A stretch of 49,084 nucleotides of DNA, taken from positions 1 through 49,084 of the forward strand of contig DATKMQ010000040.1 in NCBI GenBank assembly GCA_035541755.1, read 5' to 3'. The notes beneath the pieces are model-generated. The model was not told the DNA's origin, made no database searches, and saw only the letters and a program-made list of their open reading frames with translations. This DNA comes from Syntrophorhabdaceae bacterium (lineage in GTDB: Bacteria; Desulfobacterota; Syntrophorhabdia; Syntrophorhabdales; Syntrophorhabdaceae). Each line of letters starts with the position of its first letter. Position 1 is the stretch's first letter. Position numbers and translations under genes: made by a program. Positions 1 to 10,600 of the stretch are shown in pieces.

Positions 1-122
1 ACAACGTGACCCTGAACGTGGAACTGGTGACCCCCATCGCCCTGGAGAAGGAACTCCGCTTTGCCATCCGTGAGGGCGGCAAGACGGTGGGCGCCGGTGT
101 TGTTACCGAGATCATAGAGTAA
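1..122 (+). CDS. tuf: elongation factor Tu, C-terminal end (partial)
   Basis: Only the last 39 codons are present; the gene begins outside the window. The frame from base 3 to the TAA at 120-122 reads the third beta-barrel domain of EF-Tu, including the nearly invariant [16 protein letters not shown] stretch and the terminal EIIE. EF-Tu is the cytoplasmic GTPase that brings aminoacyl-tRNA to the ribosome. It is followed after 11 bases by rpmG on the same strand, so tuf appears to head the translation and transcription operon that follows. The identity is secure despite the truncation. Confidence 0.95.
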   Translation, partial: NVTLNVELVTPIALEKELRFAIREGGKTVGAGVVTEIIE

Positions 123-133
123 AGGGGAAGAAG

Positions 134-283
134 ATGAGGCAACTTGTAACATTAGCCTGTGCAGAATGCAAGAACAGGAATTATAATACTACCAAGAACA
201 AACAAAAGACACCCGACAGACTGGAGATCAAGAAGTACTGTAAGGTCTGCAGAAGGCACACTAACCACAAGGAGACCAAATAA
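134..283 (+). CDS. rpmG: 50S ribosomal protein L33
   Basis: This 49-residue protein belongs to the large ribosomal subunit. It carries two CxxC pairs (CAEC near residue 9 and CKVC near residue 36), so it is the zinc-binding (C+) form of L33. The middle [20 protein letters not shown] is the family signature. A GGGGAAGAAG stretch directly before the ATG serves as ribosome binding site. The stop codon lies only three bases before the mature 5' end of tRNA-Trp, so the tRNA must be cut from a transcript shared with rpmG and secE. Confidence 0.96.
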   Translation: MRQLVTLACAECKNRNYNTTKNKQKTPDRLEIKKYCKVCRRHTNHKETK

Positions 284-286
284 CGA

Positions 287-360
287 AGGCCAGTAGCTCT
301 AACGGATAGAGCACCGGACTCCAAATCCGGGTGTTGGGGGTTCGAATCCCTCCTGGCCTG
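287..360 (+). tRNA. tRNA-Trp (anticodon CCA)
   Basis: A full cloverleaf can be folded by eye. The acceptor stem AGGCCAG (287-293) pairs with CTGGCCT (353-359), with G360 as discriminator. The anticodon arm is CCGGA-CTCCAAA-TCCGG with anticodon CCA. The T arm is GGGGG-TTCGAAT-CCCTC. The 3' CCA is not encoded, since AAT follows. A tRNA-Trp between rpmG and secE is a familiar arrangement in bacteria. Confidence 0.97.
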
Positions 361-377
361 AATAATACGGGGAGAAG

Positions 378-578
378 ATGGAATATAAGGAGAAGCTCGA
401 AGGCATAACCAACTATTTTAGGGAAGTATATATGGAGGCAAAAAGGGTCACCTGGCCGTCAAGAAAGGATGCCCTGAAGGGGACCTATATTGTGCTCATA
501 ACGGTTTTTGTTACAGCCCTGTTTCTTGGGATTGTCGATATAGGGCTCGCAAAGATCATACAGAACCTTATACGGTAA
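378..578 (+). CDS. secE: preprotein translocase subunit SecE
   Basis: This 66-residue single-spanning membrane protein clamps the SecY channel in the inner membrane. The amphipathic segment FREVYMEAKRVTWPSRKDAL (about residues 14-33) holds the conserved VTWPS motif. One transmembrane helix follows (about residues 37-58, YIVLITVFVTALFLGIVDIG). It is the short single-helix form found outside gamma-proteobacteria. GGGGAGAAG precedes the ATG. It lies 17 bases after tRNA-Trp and 5 bases before nusG, the usual secE-nusG pair. Confidence 0.95.
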   Translation: MEYKEKLEGITNYFREVYMEAKRVTWPSRKDALKGTYIVLITVFVTALFLGIVDIGLAKIIQNLIR

Positions 579-583
579 GGACG

Positions 584-1129
584 ATGGAAACGGCAATGGA
601 AAGAAAATGGTATGTGGTGCATACGTATTCGGGATACGAGCAGAAGGTGCGGGAACTGCTTGAGGAGAATATCAAGATCAACAAGATGGAGGACTATTTC
701 GGGGACATTATTGTTCCTTCTGAGATTATCATGGAGAAGGTAAAGGGCCAGGTAAAGAAATCACAAAGGACCGTGTTCCCGGGCTATATAATCGTCAACA
801 TGGCAATGAACGACACGACCTGGCACTTCGTGCGAAACACGCCAAAAGTCACCGGTTTTGTGGGATACGATAAGATGAACCCCCCTCCGCTGCCGGAGAA
901 AGAGGTAAGCGATATCATCAATGCGATCCAGGAAGGCAAGGGTAAGATAAAACCGAAGATTCGTTTTGAAAAGGGGGACGGGGTCAAGGTAACCGAAGGC
1001 CCTTTTACGAACTTCACGGGTAATGTAGAAGAGATAAAACCGGAAAAAGGCAAGGTCAAGGTGCTCCTCAATATATTCGGACGCACGACCCCTGTCGAAC
1101 TGGATTTCATACAGATAGAAAAAATCTAA
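584..1129 (+). CDS. nusG: transcription termination/antitermination factor NusG
   Basis: This 181-residue protein binds RNA polymerase, suppresses pausing and links it to Rho or the ribosome. The NGN domain covers about residues 8-115 ([15 protein letters not shown], then FPGYIIVNM). The C-terminal KOW domain starts at about residue 131 ([20 protein letters not shown]). TAAGGACG before the first ATG supports the start used; an in-frame ATG four codons later is also possible. It lies between secE and rplK as in most bacteria. Confidence 0.96.
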   Translation: METAMERKWYVVHTYSGYEQKVRELLEENIKINKMEDYFGDIIVPSEIIMEKVKGQVKKSQRTVFPGYIIVNMAMNDTTWHFVRNTPKVTGFVGYDKMNPPPLPEKEVSDIINAIQEGKGKIKPKIRFEKGDGVKVTEGPFTNFTGNVEEIKPEKGKVKVLLNIFGRTTPVELDFIQIEKI

Positions 1130-1140
1130 GGAGTTGCGTA

Positions 1141-1569
1141 ATGGCAAAAAAAGTAGTGGCATTGGTGAAATTGCAATTGCAGGCCGGTCAGGCCACACCG
1201 TCTCCTCCTGTAGGCCCGGCACTCGGTCAGCATGGCGTCAATATCATGGAATTCTGCAAAGCCTTTAATGAGAAGACAAGAAGCCAGGAAGGTACGGTCA
1301 TCCCGGCATTGATAACAATTTATTCGGATAGAACGTTCAGCTTTATTACAAAAACGCCGCCGGCAACATTTCTCATCAAGAAGGCAGCAAAGCTGGCAAA
1401 GGGCGCCCACACTCCAAGAAAGGAAGTCGTAGGAAGCATCCCTAAGTCTTCGATCAAAGAGATCGCACAGCTCAAGATGGTGGATTTGAATGCGAAGAAC
1501 CTGGAAGGGGCTATGCGGATTATCGAAGGATCTGCGAGAAGCATGGGACTTGAAGTGGTGGAGGGATAG
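1141..1569 (+). CDS. rplK: 50S ribosomal protein L11
   Basis: This 142-residue protein forms the GTPase-associated centre on 23S rRNA with L10 and L12. The N-terminal domain has the family hallmark [20 protein letters not shown] (about residues 18-37), the proline-rich loop near the thiostrepton site. The C-terminal rRNA-binding domain ends in [22 protein letters not shown] precedes the ATG. It lies 11 bases after nusG. The following gap of about 100 bases to rplA holds a hairpin. Confidence 0.97.
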   Translation: MAKKVVALVKLQLQAGQATPSPPVGPALGQHGVNIMEFCKAFNEKTRSQEGTVIPALITIYSDRTFSFITKTPPATFLIKKAAKLAKGAHTPRKEVVGSIPKSSIKEIAQLKMVDLNAKNLEGAMRIIEGSARSMGLEVVEG

Positions 1570-1607
1570 GCAACTGAAGGAAAGAAGACAAGAAGGGCAA
1601 AGGTGGG

Positions 1608-1638
1608 AATGAGAAGAACCCATCGGCATCTTCTTATT
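1608..1638 (+). promoter_or_regulatory. hairpin in the rplK-rplA gap
   Basis: AATGAGAAGA (1608-1617) pairs with TCTTCTTATT (1629-1638) through ten base pairs including one G-T pair, with an 11-base loop. It lies about 33 bases before the rplA ATG. It could be an RNA processing site or part of L1-dependent control. The sequence alone does not decide, and no U-run follows, so it is not a standard terminator. Confidence 0.4.
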
Positions 1639-1670
1639 GCTTTATAGACGAATAACACGAGGTGATACAC

Positions 1671-2375
1671 ATGGCGACTTCAGGGAAAAAATATTCGGCA
1701 GCACGGGATAAAATAGATCGGGAAAAACGATACGACATGGATGAAGCCCTCAATCTTCTGCCGCAGGTGAAATACTCCAAATTTGATGAGACGGTCGAGG
1801 TTGCATTCAGGCTTGGTGTTGATCCTAGACATGCCGACCAGATGGTAAGGGGCAGCGTGGCCCTTCCCAACGGACTCGGCAAAAAGGTGGTCGTACTCGT
1901 GTTTGCCAAAGGCCAAAAGGAAAAAGAGGCCCAGGATGCAGGCGCTGACTATGTAGGGGCCGATGACCTTATAGAGAAGGTCCAGAAGGGCTGGACTGAT
2001 TTCGATAAAGCCATTGCAACGCCCGATATGATGGGCGCCGTGAGCAAACTGGGTAAGATACTTGGTCCGAGAGGACTCATGCCCAATCCGAAAGTGGGAA
2101 CCGTGACCTTTGATATCGCCAAAACCGTCCAGGAGATGAAAGCCGGTAGGGTCGAATTCAGAGTGGATAAGGCGGGCAATCTCCACGTTCCTGTGGGAAA
2201 GATCAGTTTCGGAAAGGAGAAACTTATGGAAAACGTAAACACGCTCCTCGACGCGGTAATGCGATTGAAGCCGCCATCAAGCAAAGGCACATATATTAAG
2301 GGATTTGCAATCAGCACGACCATGAGCCCAGGCATAAAGATTGATCCTGCCTATGCTCGGAACCTGACAAAATAG
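1671..2375 (+). CDS. rplA: 50S ribosomal protein L1
   Basis: This 234-residue protein builds the mobile L1 stalk near the ribosomal E site and often represses its own mRNA. Family signatures are [20 protein letters not shown] and [17 protein letters not shown] place the start at the ATG at 1671 because GAGGTGA (1659-1665) sits five bases upstream. A GTG three codons earlier overlaps that ribosome binding site and is unlikely to be used. A leader of about 130 bases separates it from rplJ. Confidence 0.96.
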   Translation: MATSGKKYSAARDKIDREKRYDMDEALNLLPQVKYSKFDETVEVAFRLGVDPRHADQMVRGSVALPNGLGKKVVVLVFAKGQKEKEAQDAGADYVGADDLIEKVQKGWTDFDKAIATPDMMGAVSKLGKILGPRGLMPNPKVGTVTFDIAKTVQEMKAGRVEFRVDKAGNLHVPVGKISFGKEKLMENVNTLLDAVMRLKPPSSKGTYIKGFAISTTMSPGIKIDPAYARNLTK

Positions 2376-2473
2376 GGAAAAGGTCAGAGAAAGCAGGTGT
2401 TCTGCTTGAAAAGCGGAAGTAAGCGAAAACGGCCTGCCGAGACTTTTTGGTGAGTTGGTCTCCCTGACTTTCC
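2376..2473 (+). promoter_or_regulatory. ribosomal protein L10 leader (autoregulatory RNA)
   Basis: The rplA-rplJ gap can fold as a closed multi-branch RNA. GGAAA-AG-GTCAG (2376-2387) pairs with CTGACTTTCC (2464-2473) as the closing helix. Inside, GCAGG (2393-2397) pairs with CCTGC (2433-2437), and GAGAC (2439-2443) pairs with GTCTC (2458-2462). Bacterial L10 leaders at this position bind the L10-L12 complex and repress rplJL translation. The position and nested helices match that class. The exact kink-turn was not verified. Confidence 0.7.
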
Positions 2474-2508
2474 ATACATATCTTCGTTGAAAGGAGGGAT
2501 AAAAGCCA

Positions 2509-3033
2509 TTGGAGAGACAAAAGAAAGAAAAAGTCGTTCAAGAATTAGGGTCAAAACTGAGTAAGCTCGAGTATTTATTTCTGGCCGAGTACAGCGGTAT
2601 GAGCGTAGCGCAGATAACGCGTCTGCGCAGAGAGCTTCGGAGCGTTGATACGGAATTCACCGTCATCAAAAACAGTCTCATGAAGATCGCATCGAAAGGC
2701 ACGAAAGCAGAAGCTTTACAGGACAAGTTTGATGGTCCGAACGCGATCATCAGCATTTACAAAGACCCGATCGGCGCTGCCCGTGTCGTCGCAAGCATCG
2801 TGAAGGATGTCCCGAGCCTGAAGCTCAAAGCAGGGTATCTCGGCACACGGCTCATTACGGCAGAGGATATTCTAAAACTCGCCACACTGCCGTCAAGGGA
2901 AGCATTGCTCGGCAAGCTTGTCGGCGTACTGAAGGGCCAGCCGTCAAGGCTTGTCTACGCTTTATCGGGAAATCTGAGTAAGCTTATGCTCGTATTGAAT
3001 TCGATCAAAAACCAAAAAGAACAGCATGCATAA
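2509..3033 (+). CDS. rplJ: 50S ribosomal protein L10
   Basis: This 174-residue protein anchors L7/L12 dimers to the large subunit stalk. The N-terminal part MERQKKEKVVQELGSKL, followed by LAEYSGMSVAQITRLR and NSLMKIASKGT, is typical. The C-terminal helix (about residues 140-174) is where L12 dimers dock. Translation starts at TTG (2509) with AAGGAGGG ten bases upstream; no ATG fits. The weak start codon may belong to the leader-based autoregulation. rplL follows after 12 bases. Confidence 0.95.
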   Translation: MERQKKEKVVQELGSKLSKLEYLFLAEYSGMSVAQITRLRRELRSVDTEFTVIKNSLMKIASKGTKAEALQDKFDGPNAIISIYKDPIGAARVVASIVKDVPSLKLKAGYLGTRLITAEDILKLATLPSREALLGKLVGVLKGQPSRLVYALSGNLSKLMLVLNSIKNQKEQHA

Positions 3034-3045
3034 GGAGGCATATAC

Positions 3046-3438
3046 ATGAGCATCACAAAAGAAGAGGTAATTCAGTACATTGAAAACATGACCGTTCTCG
3101 AACTGTCAGAATTTGTGAAGGAGCTGGAAGATAAATTTGGCGTTCAGGCTGCCATGCCTATGATGGCGGCAGGCGCAGGGGCAGGCGCAGCTCCGGCGGC
3201 CGCAGCAGCTCCGGCCGAAGAGCAGACGGAATTCACCGTTATCCTCGCTGGTTACGAAGCCGACAAGAAGATACAGGTCATCAAAGTCGTCAGGGCCATC
3301 ACCGGTCTTGGCCTCAAGGAAGCCAAAGACTTGGTAGAAGGCGCACCCAAGCCGGTTAAAGAAGCTGTATCCAAAGATGAAGCAGCAAAAATCAAGAAAG
3401 ATCTTGAAGAAGTGAGCGCACAGGTCAAAGTTGAGTAG
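3046..3438 (+). CDS. rplL: 50S ribosomal protein L7/L12
   Basis: This 130-residue stalk protein recruits translation GTPases. The N-terminal dimerisation domain (about residues 1-35) is followed by an alanine-rich hinge (about 36-58). The globular C-terminal domain contains [20 protein letters not shown], the factor-binding helix. AAGGAGGCATATAC precedes the ATG. It is normally made in several copies per ribosome. The gap after it holds a strong hairpin before rpoB. Confidence 0.97.
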   Translation: MSITKEEVIQYIENMTVLELSEFVKELEDKFGVQAAMPMMAAGAGAGAAPAAAAAPAEEQTEFTVILAGYEADKKIQVIKVVRAITGLGLKEAKDLVEGAPKPVKEAVSKDEAAKIKKDLEEVSAQVKVE

Positions 3439-3443
3439 AACAA

Positions 3444-3498
3444 CAGGTGAGGGTTGAAGGGCCAGTCCTGTGTTACGAGGACTGGTTCCCCAAACCTG
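3444..3498 (+). promoter_or_regulatory. rplL-rpoB intergenic hairpin (attenuator or RNase III site)
   Basis: CCAGTCCT (3462-3469) and AGGACTGG (3478-3485) form a perfect eight-base-pair stem. GGG (3459-3461) can extend it by pairing with CCC (3488-3490) across a TT bulge. An outer helix CAGGT (3444-3448) with ACCTG (3494-3498) is possible. There is no downstream U-run. In E. coli the same gap holds an attenuator and an RNase III site that set the ribosomal protein to polymerase ratio; a similar role here is inferred. Confidence 0.6.
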
Positions 3499-3534
3499 AC
3501 TCCGGAACCCCGAATCTAAGAGGTGAAAAAATCC

Positions 3535-6500
3535 ATGAGAGAAACTTTCCATAACAAAATATTCAGAAAAAATTATGGGAAAATAAAAGAGGTTCTCGAT
3601 ATTCCTAATTTGATTGAAATTCAACTTGACTCTTACGAGAAATTCCTCCAGAAAGATCTTCAACCGCCAAAAAGAGAGAATGTCGGGTTGCAGGCCGTTT
3701 TCAACAGTGTCTTTCCTATCAAAGACTCACACGAGACGACAACGCTGGAGTTCGTGAAATATGAAGTTGGGGACCCGAAGAATTCTGAAGAAGAATGTAT
3801 CTTCCGCGGTCTGACTTACGCCGCCCCCATGAAGGTCACCATAAGGCTCGTTGTATGGAATATCGACCCGGAAACCAAGATACGCGATATCCGGGCCGTA
3901 AAGGAACAGGACGTCTACTTCGGTGAAATCCCCCTCATGACGGAGAGAGGGACTTTTATTATCAATGGGACCGAGCGGGTGATTGTGAGCCAGCTGCACA
4001 GGTCTCCCGGGGTCTACTTCGATAACGACCAGACAAAATCACTGATCGGTGGCGGACTCTCCTACACTGCGCGAATTATACCGTACAGAGGCTCCTGGCT
4101 TGATTTCGAATTTGACCATAAAGAACTTGTTTATGTGAGAATAGATAAGAAGAAAAAGATTCCCGTAACACTCTTTTTGAAGGCGCTCGGGTATCCGGAA
4201 AATGAGATCCTGGATTACTTCTATGAAAAAGAGAAGATACTCATCAAAGACAAGAAGTTCTTCAAAGAAACGCACCTTCAGCTTCTTGTGGGCCAGAAGG
4301 CGCCGTCCGATATAATAAATGAAAAAACCAAGGAAGTTCTCGTAAAGAAACATAAGAAGATCACCCGGGCAATCATCAAAAAGATGGAGCAGGCGAGGAT
4401 ACACGAGATACACATCGAGGAAGAGGATGTCATCGGAAAAGTAACTTCCGGCGATATCGTGGACCCCAAATCAAAAGCGGTCCTTATACCTGTCAATAAA
4501 GAGATCACCGCCGATGACCTCGAAACGCTCATTGAGAAGAAGGTCAAGGAGTTTGATATACTCTTTATCGATAACCTCAATGTGAGCCCCTCTCTGAGAA
4601 ATACTCTGCTCGTCGACAAAGTGAGCACCAAGGATGATGCACTTCTCGAAATATACCGGAAGCTGAGACCGGGCGACCCGCCTACAATTGAGTTTGCGGA
4701 AAACCTGATTCATAATATGTTCTTCAGCCCTGAGCGCTACGACCTTTCGAAAGTGGGCAGGCTCAAGATAAACCACCGCGTCGGGGTCGATGTACCTCTC
4801 GATGTAACGGTCTTAAGAAGAGAGGATATTATTGAGGTCGTGAGGCAACTCCTCAAGCTCAAAGACGCACGAGGCCTGGGCGACGACATCGACCACCTGG
4901 GAAATAGAAGGGTGAGGACGGTGGGCGAGCTTTTGGAGAACCAGTTCAGAATGGGGCTCGTGAGGATGGAAAGGGCGATCAAGGAAAGACTGACGTTTCC
5001 CGAGATGGAGACGCTCATGCCGCATGATCTCGTCAATCCCAAGCCGGTTGCCACTGCGGTAAAGGATTTTTTTGCGAGCAGCCAGCTTTCCCAGTTTATG
5101 GACCAGACAAACCCTTTGAGCGAAATTACCCACAAGAGGCGGCTTTCAGCCCTAGGTCCCGGAGGACTCACGCGAGAGCGGGCCGGATTTGAAGTGCGCG
5201 ACGTTCATCCTACCCACTACGGAAGAATATGTCCTATCGAGACGCCGGAAGGCCCGAACATCGGTCTTATCGCATCCCTTTCGACCTTTGCCAAGGTAAA
5301 TGAATTCGGTTTTATCGAGGCCCCGTACAGAAAAGTGGTCAAGGGCAAGGTCACAGACGATGTGAGTTACCTGTCCGCCCTCGAAGAGGAACAGTACTAT
5401 ATTGCTCAGGCAAACGCCCCGGTCGATCATGCGGGCAACCTTGTGGGCGATCTTATCCCCGCCCAGAAGGGAGGAGGGGTCTTCCTCATCAGCCCTGAGC
5501 AGATCGATTACATGGACGTTTCCCCCAAGCAACTTGTGAGCGCATCAGCTGCGCTTATCCCGTTTCTCGAACATGACGATGCAAACCGCGCGCTCATGGG
5601 CTCCAATATGCAGAGACAGGCAGTGCCTCTTCTTGTTCCTGAGGCTCCGCTCATCGGCACCGGCATGGAAAAGATGGTAGGAAGAGATTCACGGGTTACA
5701 ATCATTGCGAAACATGATGGAATTATCGAGAGCGTTGACGCGAGTCGCATTATCCTCAAATACGAGGAGAAGAAGAGCGGAGAAGAGCCGGTAACCAAGA
5801 TCGATGTGTATAAGCTTCTGAAATTCAGACGGTCAAACCAGGACACGTGCATCAACCAGCGCGTGATCGTAAACGAAGGCGACTTCGTGAAAAAAGGCGA
5901 TGTGCTTGCGGACGGTCCTTCTACAGATAGCGGAGAGCTGGCCCTGGGAAAGAACGTCTTTGTGGCCTTTATGCCCTGGAGGGGATACAATTACGAGGAT
6001 TCGGTGCTGGTCAATGAACGCCTCGTGAAGGAGGATACGTTTACCTCCATCCACATCGAAGAACTTGAATGCGTTGTCCGTGACACCAAGCTTGGAAAAG
6101 AAGAGGTGACAAGGGATATCCCCAACGTTGGCGATGATGCGCTGAAAGACCTTGACGACAGTGGTATCGTCCGTATCGGTGCGACGGTCAAGCCCGGGGA
6201 TATACTCGTGGGAAAGGTCACGCCCAAAGGCGAGACACAGCTCACTCCCGAGGAAAAACTGCTCCGCGCTATATTCGGAGAAAAGGCGGGCGACGTGAAA
6301 GACACGAGCCTGCGCGTGCCCCACGGTATCGAGGGCATTGTCACCGATGTAAAGGTACTGTCAAGGCGAGGCGTGGACAAGGATGACAGGAGCCGTACCA
6401 TCGAGGACAAGGAAGTATCCAATATCCTCAAGGATCAAGAAGATCAGATCAAGATCATCGTGGAAAGCAAGAAGACGAAGATTGCAGACCTTATTGCCGG

Positions 6501-7650
6501 GAAGACTGCCCATGCCGATATCAAAGACGGCAAGGGCAAGGTGTTGCTCAAGAAGGGTGAAACATTTACCAAGGAGAAGATCGACACGATCAGTTTTGAC
6601 AAATTGCAGGATATAGATTTCAAAGACAAAGACCTTTCGGGAAAGATCGCGAAGATCGTCGATAGCAAAGACAATCAGCTTGAAATTATTCGGCTCATAT
6701 ATGAAGACAAGATAAACAAGATCAAAAGGGGCGATGAACTGCCCCCCGGTGTGATCAGGACCATCAAGGTATATGTAGCTATGAAAAGAAAGGTGGCCGT
6801 CGGAGACAAGATATCCGGTCGGCACGGTAACAAGGGCATCGTATCGGTTATCCTTCCGGAAGAAGATATGCCCTTTATGGAAGACGGCACCCCTATCGAT
6901 ATCGTGCTCAATCCCCTGGGCGTGCCTTCGAGAATGAACGCCGGCCAGATTCTTGAGACCCATCTCGGATGGGCCGCCAAGGAACTCGGCAAGAGGGTGG
7001 GAGAGCTTGTCGACAGTTTCTACAAACATACCTGCGAAGCGGCTTCCATCAAGAAACAGCTCAAAAAGGTTTTTTCCAACGGAGAGCTGAAGGGGCTCAT
7101 CGACAGGTTGAGTGACGAGGACCTCGCGCGGCTTTCCGAGCGAATGCAAGATGGCGTGCACATCGCAGTGCCTGTTTTTGACGGCGCAAAAGAACAGGAG
7201 ATCAAAGACCTTTTCAAAATGGCCGGATTGAAGGACAGCAGGCAGACAACGCTCTATGACGGAAGAAACGGCGACGCCTTTCATCACCAGATCACCGTGG
7301 GAAATATGTACTTTCTCAAATTGCACCACCTTGTTGATGACAAGATCCATGCACGGTCTATCGGACCGTACTCTCTTGTTACGCAGCAGCCTCTTGGCGG
7401 AAAGGCGCAGTTTGGCGGTCAGAGGCTCGGTGAAATGGAAGTGTGGGCCCTCGAGGGATACGGAGCTTCTTTCTCCCTCCAGGAATTTCTCACCATTAAG
7501 TCGGATGATGTGAACGGCAGGATCAGGGCCTACGAAGCGATCGTCAAGGGTGAAGATGTGCTGGAACCCAATCTGCCGGAATCGTTTAACGTACTGGTTA
7601 AAGAGCTGCAGGGTTTGTGTATCGATGTAGAACTGATCAAGGAAGAGTAA
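3535..7650 (+). CDS. rpoB: DNA-directed RNA polymerase subunit beta
   Basis: At 1371 residues this is a full-length beta subunit of the core RNA polymerase. The rifampicin region reads [20 protein letters not shown] followed by [11 protein letters not shown]. The residues equivalent to E. coli D516, H526 and S531 are the sensitive type. The catalytic-face motifs [13 protein letters not shown] and [20 protein letters not shown] are present. I choose the ATG at 3535, ten bases after AGAGGTGA; the GTG at 3523 lies inside that ribosome binding site. rpoC follows after 11 bases. Confidence 0.98.
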   Translation: MRETFHNKIFRKNYGKIKEVLDIPNLIEIQLDSYEKFLQKDLQPPKRENVGLQAVFNSVFPIKDSHETTTLEFVKYEVGDPKNSEEECIFRGLTYAAPMKVTIRLVVWNIDPETKIRDIRAVKEQDVYFGEIPLMTERGTFIINGTERVIVSQLHRSPGVYFDNDQTKSLIGGGLSYTARIIPYRGSWLDFEFDHKELVYVRIDKKKKIPVTLFLKALGYPENEILDYFYEKEKILIKDKKFFKETHLQLLVGQKAPSDIINEKTKEVLVKKHKKITRAIIKKMEQARIHEIHIEEEDVIGKVTSGDIVDPKSKAVLIPVNKEITADDLETLIEKKVKEFDILFIDNLNVSPSLRNTLLVDKVSTKDDALLEIYRKLRPGDPPTIEFAENLIHNMFFSPERYDLSKVGRLKINHRVGVDVPLDVTVLRREDIIEVVRQLLKLKDARGLGDDIDHLGNRRVRTVGELLENQFRMGLVRMERAIKERLTFPEMETLMPHDLVNPKPVATAVKDFFASSQLSQFMDQTNPLSEITHKRRLSALGPGGLTRERAGFEVRDVHPTHYGRICPIETPEGPNIGLIASLSTFAKVNEFGFIEAPYRKVVKGKVTDDVSYLSALEEEQYYIAQANAPVDHAGNLVGDLIPAQKGGGVFLISPEQIDYMDVSPKQLVSASAALIPFLEHDDANRALMGSNMQRQAVPLLVPEAPLIGTGMEKMVGRDSRVTIIAKHDGIIESVDASRIILKYEEKKSGEEPVTKIDVYKLLKFRRSNQDTCINQRVIVNEGDFVKKGDVLADGPSTDSGELALGKNVFVAFMPWRGYNYEDSVLVNERLVKEDTFTSIHIEELECVVRDTKLGKEEVTRDIPNVGDDALKDLDDSGIVRIGATVKPGDILVGKVTPKGETQLTPEEKLLRAIFGEKAGDVKDTSLRVPHGIEGIVTDVKVLSRRGVDKDDRSRTIEDKEVSNILKDQEDQIKIIVESKKTKIADLIAGKTAHADIKDGKGKVLLKKGETFTKEKIDTISFDKLQDIDFKDKDLSGKIAKIVDSKDNQLEIIRLIYEDKINKIKRGDELPPGVIRTIKVYVAMKRKVAVGDKISGRHGNKGIVSVILPEEDMPFMEDGTPIDIVLNPLGVPSRMNAGQILETHLGWAAKELGKRVGELVDSFYKHTCEAASIKKQLKKVFSNGELKGLIDRLSDEDLARLSERMQDGVHIAVPVFDGAKEQEIKDLFKMAGLKDSRQTTLYDGRNGDAFHHQITVGNMYFLKLHHLVDDKIHARSIGPYSLVTQQPLGGKAQFGGQRLGEMEVWALEGYGASFSLQEFLTIKSDDVNGRIRAYEAIVKGEDVLEPNLPESFNVLVKELQGLCIDVELIKEE

Positions 7651-7661
7651 GGAGGAATGCC

Positions 7662-10600
7662 TTGGAAGAATATTTTAAGACTGATAAACAAAAAGATCCG
7701 CTGAGCTATTCAGCAATAAAAATAGCGCTTGCTTCCCCTGAGCTCATCGAGAAATGGTCCTACGGGGAAGTGAAGAAACCGGAGACCATCAATTACCGGA
7801 CATTTAAACCGGAGCGAGACGGACTCTTCTGCGCCAAGATATTCGGCCCTGTAAAAGACTACGAATGCATCTGTGGAAAGTATAAGAGGATGAAACACAG
7901 GGGCATCATCTGCGAAAAGTGCGGCGTCGAAGTCATTCAGTCCAAAGTGCGCAGGGAAAGGATGGGTCATATAAAGCTTGCCTGTCCTGTGGCCCACATC
8001 TGGTTCCTCAAGAGTATGCCGAGCAAAATAGGGACGCTCCTTGAATTGACCATAAAAGAGGTCGAAAGGGTGCTTTATTTTGAACAGTACATTGTCATTG
8101 AACCGGGTAATTCTCCTTTTGAATTCTGCGAGATCATCACCGAGGAGAGATACATAGAGGCGAGAGACAAGTATACCGAAGGGTTCATGGCAGGGATAGG
8201 TGCTGAAGCCATCAGGGAATGCTTAAAGAGAATCAACATTGACGATCTTTCCAAGACGCTCAGGGAAGAAATGAGAGATACCTCGAGTGATGCGAAGAAG
8301 AAAAAGATCGCCCGAAGACTGAAAGTGGTGGCCGCGTTCAAGGCGTCCGGTGTGAAACCCGAGTGGATGATCCTTGACATTATCCCGGTCTTGCCTCCGG
8401 AATTGAGACCTCTTGTTCCGCTCGATGGCGGCAGGTTTGCCACTTCCGACCTCAATGACCTGTACAGAAGGGTGATCAACAGAAACAACAGGCTGAAGCG
8501 GCTAATGGAGCTCAACGCCCCCGAGATTATTATCAGGAACGAAAAGAGAATGCTGCAAGAGGCCGTTGATGCTCTCTTTGACAACTCCAAACGCGGCCGG
8601 GTGGTAACCGGCGCGAGTAAGCGGCCATTGAAGTCGCTTTCCGATATGCTTCGCGGCAAGCAGGGAAGGTTCCGTCAGAATCTTTTGGGCAAAAGGGTCG
8701 ACTATTCAGGCAGGTCGGTTATCGTGGTGGGTCCGGAATTGAGGCTTCATCAGTGCGGGCTCCCGAAATATATGGCGCTGGAGCTTTTCAAGCCTTTCGT
8801 TTACAACAGACTTATCACAAAAGGTTTCGCAACAACAATCAAGAATGCAAAGAAGATCGTGGAGAAAGAACGGCCGGAAGTGTGGGACGTGCTGGAAGAG
8901 GTCATTAAAGAACATCCGGTGCTACTCAACAGGGCGCCGACCCTGCATCGTCTCGGCATACAGGCCTTCGAGCCGCAGCTTATCGACGGAAAGGCGATCC
9001 AGCTCCACCCGCTCGTGTGTCCGGCTTACAATGCCGACTTTGACGGTGACCAGATGGCGGTCCATGTGCCGCTGTCGATCGAGGCTCAGACCGAAGCCCG
9101 GGTACTTATGATGTCCACAAACAACATCCTTTCACCGGCAAACGGCAAACCGATTATCGTTCCCACGCAGGACATCGTGCTTGGCCTCTACTACCTTACG
9201 ATTGACAGAAAACACCGGAAGGGTGAGGGAAAGACGTTTGCGGACGTGGAAGAAGTCCGGGTTGCCCATGATGCGGGCGAGATAGACCTGCACGCGAGAA
9301 TCAAAGTTCGGATAGATGGAAAGATTGTCGATACCACCGCAGGCAGGGTCATATTGAGGGATGTTATCGAAGATGCCCTCGAGGAGCTTGATGCCCCAAA
9401 GAAGAAGGCCATCATGAACGATATGTTCGGCCTTATTAACCGCATCATGGATAAAAAGACTATCGCTCAGCTTGTCGATAAATGTTACCGTGACGCGGGC
9501 GAAAAGAGCACAGTCATCCTGTCCGACCGTCTGAAAGACCTTGGATTTACCTATGCCACAATGGGAGGTATTTCCATATCGATTGACGACATGATCATCC
9601 CCCAGAAAAAGAAGAAACTCCTCGATAAGGCCGAGGAAGCGGTCAAGAACGTGCAGAACCAGTATCAAGAGGGCTTGATTACCGACGGCGAACGATATAA
9701 TCAGGTCATCGACATATGGGCCAACGTGACCGAGGATGTGGCTAAAGAACTGATGGACGAATTAGGCTCAGAGATCGTCACCGATGAAGAGGGCAAACCG
9801 ATCATGGGGGCGGGCGGAAAGCCGGAGCACCAGAACAGCCTGAATCCCATCTTTATGATGGCTCATTCGGGGGCAAGAGGTAACCCGCAGCAGATCAGAC
9901 AGCTTGCCGGCATGAGGGGACTCATGGCCAAGCCGTCAGGCGAGATTATTGAGACGCCAATTACCAGCAACTTCCGGGAAGGCCTCGACGTGCTCCAGTA
10001 CTTTATATCCACACACGGTGCGCGAAAGGGTCTTGCCGATACAGCGTTAAAAACGGCCAATTCGGGTTATCTGACGAGAAGGCTTGTGGATGCCGCGCAG
10101 GACGTTGTGGTGTCTGAGCATGACTGTGGCACCTTTGATTATATCGAGGTCAGCTCGCTTATCGAAGGCGGTGAGGTCATAGAGCGTCTCGACGCACGAA
10201 TCCTGGGCAGGGTGTCCCATGAAGACTTGAAAGACCCTGACGGGGCGATTATCGTGCACAAGAATGAAGAGATTACGGAGAGCCACCTTAGGCTCATAGA
10301 GGAAGCCGGATATGAGAAAATTAAGATACGATCGGCGCTCACATGCCGCTCGAAAAGAGGTATCTGCGTGCTCTGCTATGGCCGTGACCTCTCTCGGGGA
10401 AGACTGGTCAGTATCGGCGAGGCCGTAGGCATCGTTGCCGCACAGTCGATCGGAGAGCCGGGAACACAGCTTACCATGAGAACCTTCCATATAGGCGGCG
10501 CTGCCTCCAGAAGGGTGGAGCAGTCGACGCTGGAAGCGCGAAACGAAGGGGCACTCAAGTTCATCAACGTCAAGGCCGTTCTTAACAGGGACGGTGTGCC

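Noticed and set aside
6361-7350. 329-codon open frame on the minus strand opposite rpoB
   Set aside because: It is the antisense shadow of a highly conserved rpoB region, has no ribosome binding site and resembles no family.
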